Below, in pieces: positions 58,931 to 64,000 of a stretch of 64,000 nucleotides of DNA (position 1 is its first letter; each line of letters opens with the position of its first letter). The notes under the pieces are model-generated. The model was not told the DNA's origin and did no database searches. It saw nothing but the letters and a program-made list of their open reading frames with translations. A program made the translations under genes and the position numbers. Source of the DNA: Patella vulgata (Eukaryota > Mollusca > Gastropoda > Patellidae); NCBI RefSeq assembly GCF_932274485.2, contig NC_065882.2, positions 39,278,593 through 39,342,592 on the forward strand, given 5' to 3'.

Positions 58931-59099
58931 TTTGATGTATTGTTTTATTGATCAATAAAAGTATAAAAAAAGACGATTGGCTTTCCAAAAGTAGTTATCC
59001 AATAAGCGTATAGTTTGAACTAATGATTGAAATCATGAAACATATACGTCACATCAATGGTTTCGGGGTTATAAGGTCGCGGACTCTCGAGAAAATTTG
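58931..59099 (+). repeat. Direct repeat, right copy, beside E1-C
   Basis: Begins TTTGATGTATTG immediately after the E1-C tail. Counterpart of 57819-57990. Confidence 0.75.
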
Positions 59100-59168
59100 T
59101 GTCATAGGGCGCCATTTTGTACGCAAGTTTAATATTTTCTCGCTCGTTCATCTAATAATTTCTTTGCT

Positions 59169-59288
59169 ATGGAAAGTGATCCCGATTCAGAATTTGAAGG
59201 AATTTTATCAAAGGATATTTATTTACATGTGAATATTAATCTCAGTAATGACAAATGTTCCAGGGAAAGTGATTTTTCTGAGATATGA
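59169..59288 (+). CDS. Short acidic reading frame, copy 1 (39 aa), function unknown
   Basis: Starts MESDPDSEFEGILSKD. Paired with a second copy 224 bp downstream whose upstream sequence is also similar (TTTAATAATTTCTTCACTATGG against TCTAATAATTTCTTTGCTATGG). A Ser/Asp/Glu-rich opening of the DSEFEGF type is something I associate with first exons of mollusc proteins of unknown function. That is a loose recollection only. No splice donor is evident and the frame stops at 59288. Confidence 0.3.
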   Translation: MESDPDSEFEGILSKDIYLHVNINLSNDKCSRESDFSEI

Positions 59289-59392
59289 AACAGAGAAGAA
59301 GATATACGTGATATACGGCGTACCAAAAATGGCAGCCACTCTTCGTCGAATTGTAATATCCCAGCGCTCACTCTTTTAATAATTTCTTCACT

Positions 59393-59563
59393 ATGGAAAG
59401 TGATTCCGAATCAGAATTTGTAGGATTTTTATCAAAGGGTATTTTAGATGTGAATATTAATTTTAATAGTGTTCGTGAAATTGTTTTTTCCGGGATTATA
59501 AACGGAGAAGAAGATGACCCAGATACGATTTTGTTTTATACAAATCGAACAATAAATAATTAA
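59393..59563 (+). CDS. Short acidic reading frame, copy 2 (56 aa), function unknown
   Basis: Starts MESDSESEFVGFLSKG and continues with INGEEDDPDTI before reading into the inverted array-element fragment at about 59530, where it stops. The retained likeness to copy 1 at the protein level (MESD..SEF.G.LSK) alongside nucleotide drift hints that it was once coding. Now probably an orphan exon remnant. Confidence 0.3.
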   Translation: MESDSESEFVGFLSKGILDVNINFNSVREIVFSGIINGEEDDPDTILFYTNRTINN

Positions 59564-60023
59564 TCTAGGACTGAAAAACTGAATTAGCAAATGGCAGCCA
59601 AGGAAAATAACTGAGACAAAAAAAATTCACATTTTTGCTCAAGTCAGATGACTCGTTAATTTTGTGTAAAACACTTTGGTAAAAAATATTCATAAATAAA
59701 AAAGTTTTTTGTAAAAATTTTAATTTTCGAAATTTGGCGCCTAATATCTGCGAAGATTTGCCGAAAGCTATGTGCCCTGTCTCCGGCTATGCCAAAATGT
59801 ATCGAAAGTTAAAATCCAATGAATATTGTTAAAATTACTGCAATATTTCTAAAAACGATAGCTTCAGTGATTTCGGACATTTCGCATTGTCGCAGAACGT
59901 TCAAAATAGCTTTATCCTCTAAGTCACACCCACTTTTCCAGTAAAACCGAAGAAATCATAACGATCAGACAAGCAGTTGCTGAGATCTAATCAAAAAGTA
60001 ATTGGAATAATAATAATGATAAT
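59530..60023 (-). mobile_element. Inverted stray fragment of the array element
   Basis: Read on the minus strand it starts at a TTATT-type tract (60023) and follows the array unit through GATCTCAGCAACTGCTTGTC, GTGGGTGTGACTTAGAGG and GGCATAGCCGGAGACAGG to TGTATAAAAC, where it breaks off about 500 bp in. It shares ACGAGTCATCTGACTTGAGC and CTGCTTGTC with the 5' part of terminal unit U20 rather than with type A or B units. Confidence 0.85.
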
Positions 60024-60060
60024 AACTAGACCTGCAGGCAGCACTTAACCGGCTTTCAGT
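60024..60060 (-). mobile_element. Probable 3'-end remnant of another copy, abutting the stray fragment
   Basis: On the minus strand: CCGGTTAAGTGCTGC-CT-GCAGGTCTAG-TT. Compared with the array terminus (CTGC-TTC-GCAG-TTCTAG-TT), the hairpin stem and CTAG-TT end are kept while the sequence just inside is shortened. This makes the locus an end-to-start junction like those in the array. Confidence 0.5.
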
Positions 60061-60101
60061 AATCAGACAGGAAGTGTGTCATACAATAGCTCATTTATCA
60101 T

Positions 60102-60614
60102 GTTTTGATCCGGTCACACCCGACGGTGAAATCCCGATTGTTGGAAGGGCACAGATTTTTATACTGTCTTTTTTTTTTAAAATATCAAATATTTTTTTGA
60201 CTACTTCCTGTTTACGGATCATTATCGGGATAGATTTAACAAGTGGTATGGGAACTTAACTTCCTGTACCAAAAGTTTCAGAAAAATCCATTAGACAGTT
60301 TTACCTCCCTTATACCATTAGGAGCAGATTTACATATATAACGATTTTCGACTTTTTTCAAAGATTGTGGCCCTTTTGGACCATTTATACTATATTGAGG
60401 CTTTTAAATTTGGATTCACACCATAGACCACCGTTAGGATTCTAAGTAACAGAAGTTTAAGAAAGGAAATAAGAGAAGTTTTCGATATAAAAGCGTCTGA
60501 ATAGGCTCCAAAAAGGAAAATAATAGATTTTCAGCGTTCCATTATATATTGCCTAATCCGCGAAATTTTACCATTTAGATGTCATAAGATCATCCATTGT
60601 TCGAACTATCCAAT
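60102..60614 (+). repeat. ~0.5-kb direct repeat, copy 1
   Basis: Landmarks in order are GACTACTTCCTGTTTACGG, TTTCAGAAAAATCCATTAG, TTTTTCAAAGATTGTGGCC, GGCTCCAAAAAGGAAAATA and CATTTAGATGTCATAAGATC. All recur in the adjacent copy 2. The 61-codon frame within it is not gene-like. Confidence 0.8.
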
Positions 60615-60626
60615 GACACTTTAGTT

Positions 60627-61456
60627 GTTTTGATTCGGTGAAATCTGGCGTAGTAATCACTTTTTTCGCAAGATCACCATTTTTTCACTTTTTACGTTTT
60701 TTTTTTCTCAAAATATCGGAAATTTTTACGACTACTTCCGGTTTTTGGATCATTGTCAGGATAGCTTTAACAAGTTGTTGGTTACCTTACCTTCTGTACA
60801 AGAAGTTTCAGAATAATCCATTCAGCTGTTTTCCAAAGAAAGAAAATTAGAAGATCATTTTCAGTAATTTAAGGATTTTTCAACTTTTTTCAAAGATGTT
60901 CATCCAGATTTTCCGGCATGGTTCGCCCTTGTCAGTGATGCAGGACGGAGGGCCTGACAAGGACAGCTGTCTAGTCCTTCAGATGAAACGAAAAACCGAG
61001 GTCCCGTGTATACATTGGAATGCACGTAAAAGATCCCTTGGCAGTTGGAATTCGATATAAGAGTAGGCGATAGTGCCGTTGCCCGGGCAAAATTTCCCTC
61101 ATAGCACACTGTATGGCGTATGCCCGTCTTCATTAGCCCAGCATAGGAGCAGAACAGTAGGACGTTAAACCCTTTTTCATTTCATTTCATTTCATTTTTT
61201 CCAAGATTGAGGCTCTTTTTGGACAACTTATGTTATTTCAATGCTTTTATTTTTGGACTCACGCCATAGTCCACCCATAGGACTCTGAGTAAAAAAAAGT
61301 TTAAGAAAAAACGTAGTTGTTGTGTTTGAGAAAAAGGCCTCTCAAAATGCTCCAAAAAGGAAAATACTAGATTTTCGGCGTACCATAATTTATTTTCTAG
61401 CCATCTAAATCGTATCATTCAGATGTCATATGATAGTCCATTAATGGGGCTATCCA
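60627..61456 (+). repeat. ~0.5-kb direct repeat, copy 2, containing a SINE
   Basis: Diverged second copy at about 525 bp offset, lengthened by the 297-bp SINE at 60898-61194 plus its 13-bp target duplication. Copy 1 serves as the empty site: TTTTTTCAAAGATTG is continuous there. Confidence 0.8.
60898..61194 (+). mobile_element. SINE with CATTT tail and 13-bp target duplication
   Basis: Flanked by TTTTTTCAAAGAT (60885-60897) and TTTTTTCCAAGAT (61195-61207), one mismatch. Inner landmarks are CTAGTCCTTCAGATGA, ACCGAGGTCCCGTGTATAC, CACGTAAAAGATCCCTTGGC, GCCCGGGCAAAATTTCC and AGTAGGACGTTAAACCC, then a CATTT simple-repeat tail. The GGACGTTAAA tail motif is shared with the SINE at 54478-54735, which suggests a related 3' module recognised by one LINE. 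The 77-codon antisense frame is spurious. Confidence 0.8.
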
Positions 61457-61755
61457 GCAAATTTAATAAAATAATTATAATAACAAATTGTATTATAATA
61501 CATCACAAATTACTAGTATTTTTTTTAATAAAATATAATAACAAATGGAATAATAATAGCACTTGAAATAGGATGATTTGTAAAAGAAAAGTAACTCAAG
61601 CACTGGAAATGTGGCCATTTAGATGAGCCAGTTCATTTTGCTACGATACGGTGGGGTGCGGAATCATTTAGCTATTGGGTGTTTTATATGATTACTAATT
61701 TAATGTTCCGCTGGTGGTGGAACAATATCACTGTTCGTGGTTTGACCACGATTGC
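61457..61755. other. AT-rich stretch before the inverted repeat
   Basis: Contains TAATAACAAATNGNATNATAATA words repeated at about 61475 and 61530, and a 6-bp hairpin CGTGGT-TTG-ACCACG at 61736-61750 six bases before the inverted-repeat arm. No gene. Confidence 0.5.
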
Positions 61756-62461
61756 CGAGTTCTAATTAAAAGAGTTGGTACTAGGCCTTATGATCAAAGA
61801 TACATTATTAACATGGTTTGACTATACACCTTAATTGAAACTAGTTTCGTTGTATATACTATGGAGTTTTCGTATGGCACGGTTACGATGCCAGTGTATA
61901 GAAAGCTGTAAACAAACGCTATTTACAGTGGATATAATTGCATTACGAGAATTTAATTTATTAATTCATCGGGCATGGGTTACTGTTTAACGTTCGAGAA
62001 TGGAAAAGGGCGAGCTCTCAGTTGCAAATGCATTGAATGCACTGACATCTGCAGTTTTTAGAAAAAAGCAAGTTAAAGGTGTCGGTATGTTCTAAAACAA
62101 TATCACACAGCAACCATGCCATTAAATCTTTCGTTATTTTGTCGTTTAATATTAATATTTTCTTCTTTAGGTTTTCAAGGGTGCCGATAACGAAAATCGT
62201 AGTAAATGCGCTCTTTTCATAGTAAAACATCCACAACACATGCGGCATATTCACATTTCCTATGATAGCGTTATAATTTAGAACAGTGTATACATTAGTA
62301 GTCTAAGTATGTATATTATAACTTTGGTGAGATTAACTTCAGTTCAGTTAATCTCATCAATTATTTAGCACCTTGGTGCCAGTGGTCAGAAGATTAAAGT
62401 TGTTGATTGGGTAATCAAGTTTAGTAGCCTATCTTAATCATCAAAGAAGCAGCCACAGCAG
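61756..62461 (+). repeat. Large inverted repeat, left arm (706 bp)
   Basis: Pairs base for base with 63295-64000: 61756 pairs with 64000 and 62461 with 63295, so there is no net indel. One mismatch is seen near the inner end (GAAGCAGCC against GAAGCCGCC). Carries a 78-codon minus-strand frame (62018-62254) that is necessarily duplicated on the plus strand in the other arm. It begins MNMPHVLWMFYYEKSAF and has no domain I recognise. Contains the hairpin TGAGATTAACT ... AGTTAATCTCA (62328-62356). Confidence 0.9.
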
Positions 62462-63294
62462 CATGCCTGAATTAAGATTTTGCGTGTACAATAAGTCTGT
62501 TGTTAATTTAAGCCTGAGGTACCGTAACGGTATCAAAATATGAGTCCATAATAGAATAGAAATCTCAATTTCATTTCCATGAAATGCTTACGTTCATTTT
62601 GGAAGCGGTGTAATTAAATAATGGCAGATTATTTTTCCCACTCGATAATCGTCGCGTTTCGACTCATTGGTCGTTCTCATTTTCCCGACCCATGGTGATA
62701 ATAGAATTTTAAACAATAATAATATCCAATATGCATTCTTAACTTTGCATGCCGTATGAAGCGACAGTAAACGGAATTCACCTATCAATAAAATTCTCTT
62801 CGGAAAGAAAATTATTGGCTATTTTGTTTATTTCCATTTAAGGACTATAAATTATTTTCTAACACACCAAACGAGACATTAAATCATCGCCGCTTTGATT
62901 AGTTATTCAGAGTAAATAATGAATTGTCGTGGCCTTATCATTGTTAATTATCAATCAACTAATCATTAATCCGTGAAAAGTGATTACAGATTAGTATTAC
63001 TCAATGATACAAACGGCTTGTTGATTGATTTACAATGTTTTGATTAACACTCAACGGCTATCTATATATGATCAGAATTAAGTTGTTGGTATCCGAGGAG
63101 CTTTTTATTTTGTGTTTTTAACAGTTTTCAAGCGTAAATAATTTAATTAAATCAACCTGTCCATAATATCATATTCATTGTATTGAACGTTAAATCTTTA
63201 ATAAACAACAACAACAACAGTTGTTTTCTGCCACTTCTCAGAGTGAATCGCATGTAGATACACCATAACATTGCCCAAATCTAATTTCTATCGT
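62462..63294. other. Spacer between inverted-repeat arms
   Basis: 833 bp, AT-rich, no transposase-like or other supported frame. Short features only: CCGTAACGG near 62522 and ACAACAACAACAAC near 63206. Confidence 0.6.
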
Positions 63295-64000
63295 CTGCTG
63301 TGGCGGCTTCTTTGATGATTAAGATAGGCTACTAAACTTGATTACCCAATCAACAACTTTAATCTTCTGACCACTGGCACCAAGGTGCTAAATAATTGAT
63401 GAGATTAACTGAACTGAAGTTAATCTCACCAAAGTTATAATATACATACTTAGACTACTAATGTATACACTGTTCTAAATTATAACGCTATCATAGGAAA
63501 TGTGAATATGCCGCATGTGTTGTGGATGTTTTACTATGAAAAGAGCGCATTTACTACGATTTTCGTTATCGGCACCCTTGAAAACCTAAAGAAGAAAATA
63601 TTAATATTAAACGACAAAATAACGAAAGATTTAATGGCATGGTTGCTGTGTGATATTGTTTTAGAACATACCGACACCTTTAACTTGCTTTTTTCTAAAA
63701 ACTGCAGATGTCAGTGCATTCAATGCATTTGCAACTGAGAGCTCGCCCTTTTCCATTCTCGAACGTTAAACAGTAACCCATGCCCGATGAATTAATAAAT
63801 TAAATTCTCGTAATGCAATTATATCCACTGTAAATAGCGTTTGTTTACAGCTTTCTATACACTGGCATCGTAACCGTGCCATACGAAAACTCCATAGTAT
63901 ATACAACGAAACTAGTTTCAATTAAGGTGTATAGTCAAACCATGTTAATAATGTATCTTTGATCATAAGGCCTAGTACCAACTCTTTTAATTAGAACTCG
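63295..64000 (-). repeat. Large inverted repeat, right arm, cut by the window edge
   Basis: Reverse complement of 61756-62461 up to the last base of the window, so the real outer end of the arm is not known. The matching 78-codon frame is at 63502-63738 on the plus strand. Confidence 0.9.

Noticed and set aside
57819-59099. LTR element suggested by direct repeats around 0.9 kb
   Set aside because: The interior is a complete E1 repeat element. There is no primer-binding site, polypurine tract or coding trace, and the repeats lack TG...CA ends.
61756-64000. Polinton or other large virus-like element suggested by long terminal inverted repeats
   Set aside because: Only 833 bp lie between the arms and no capsid, polymerase or integrase-like coding sequence is present.

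Overview
The window is AT-rich animal DNA with almost no protein-coding content. It is built from repeats of the kind common in molluscs: non-autonomous rolling-circle (Helentron/HINE-like) elements with internal tandem repeats, tRNA-type and related SINEs whose tails contain GGACGTTAAA, pogo-like TA-flanked MITEs and foldback elements. A marine mollusc is the best guess. This rests on recognising repeat styles, not on any database search.

Region 1 (1-40145) is one head-to-tail array of about 1.9-kb units: one partial unit (U0) and twenty complete ones (U1-U20). Each body starts at a TTATTATTCTTCTTTTG-type tract and ends in a small hairpin followed by CTAG and TT. Six junctions also carry one to five copies of a 55-58-bp segment that looks like the true 5' end of the element. 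Most units are near-identical type A. U0, U12 and U17 are a diverged type B, U13 is an A/B chimera, and the last unit, U20, is a chimera with a third, older-looking 5' part. I read the array as a tandemly amplified Helentron-like non-autonomous element that has become a satellite. None of its small open frames looks like a gene.

Region 2 (40146-53962) follows the sharp array edge. It holds a 634-bp foldback element with an 8-bp target duplication (hAT-like), a pair of 157-bp direct repeats, and copies of two related repeat families, here called E1 (150-bp monomers) and E2 (about 165/333-bp monomers). E1 and E2 have the same overall architecture as the array element. One E2 copy sits inside another E2 monomer, and a pogo-like MITE sits in the same outer copy. 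The only host exon candidate is at 49035-49227.

Region 3 (53963-61755) has a tRNA-derived SINE and a degraded minus-strand gene of an invertebrate family with DDE-transposase-like motifs, split by a second pogo-like MITE. It also has an E1 copy next to a direct repeat, a duplicated short acidic reading frame, an inverted stray fragment of the array element, and a 0.5-kb tandem duplication with a SINE inside its second copy.

Region 4 (61756-64000) is a large inverted repeat with 706-bp arms that pair without indels around an 833-bp spacer. The right arm runs to the window edge.

No operon, rRNA gene, functional tRNA gene, CRISPR array or intact protein-coding gene was found.
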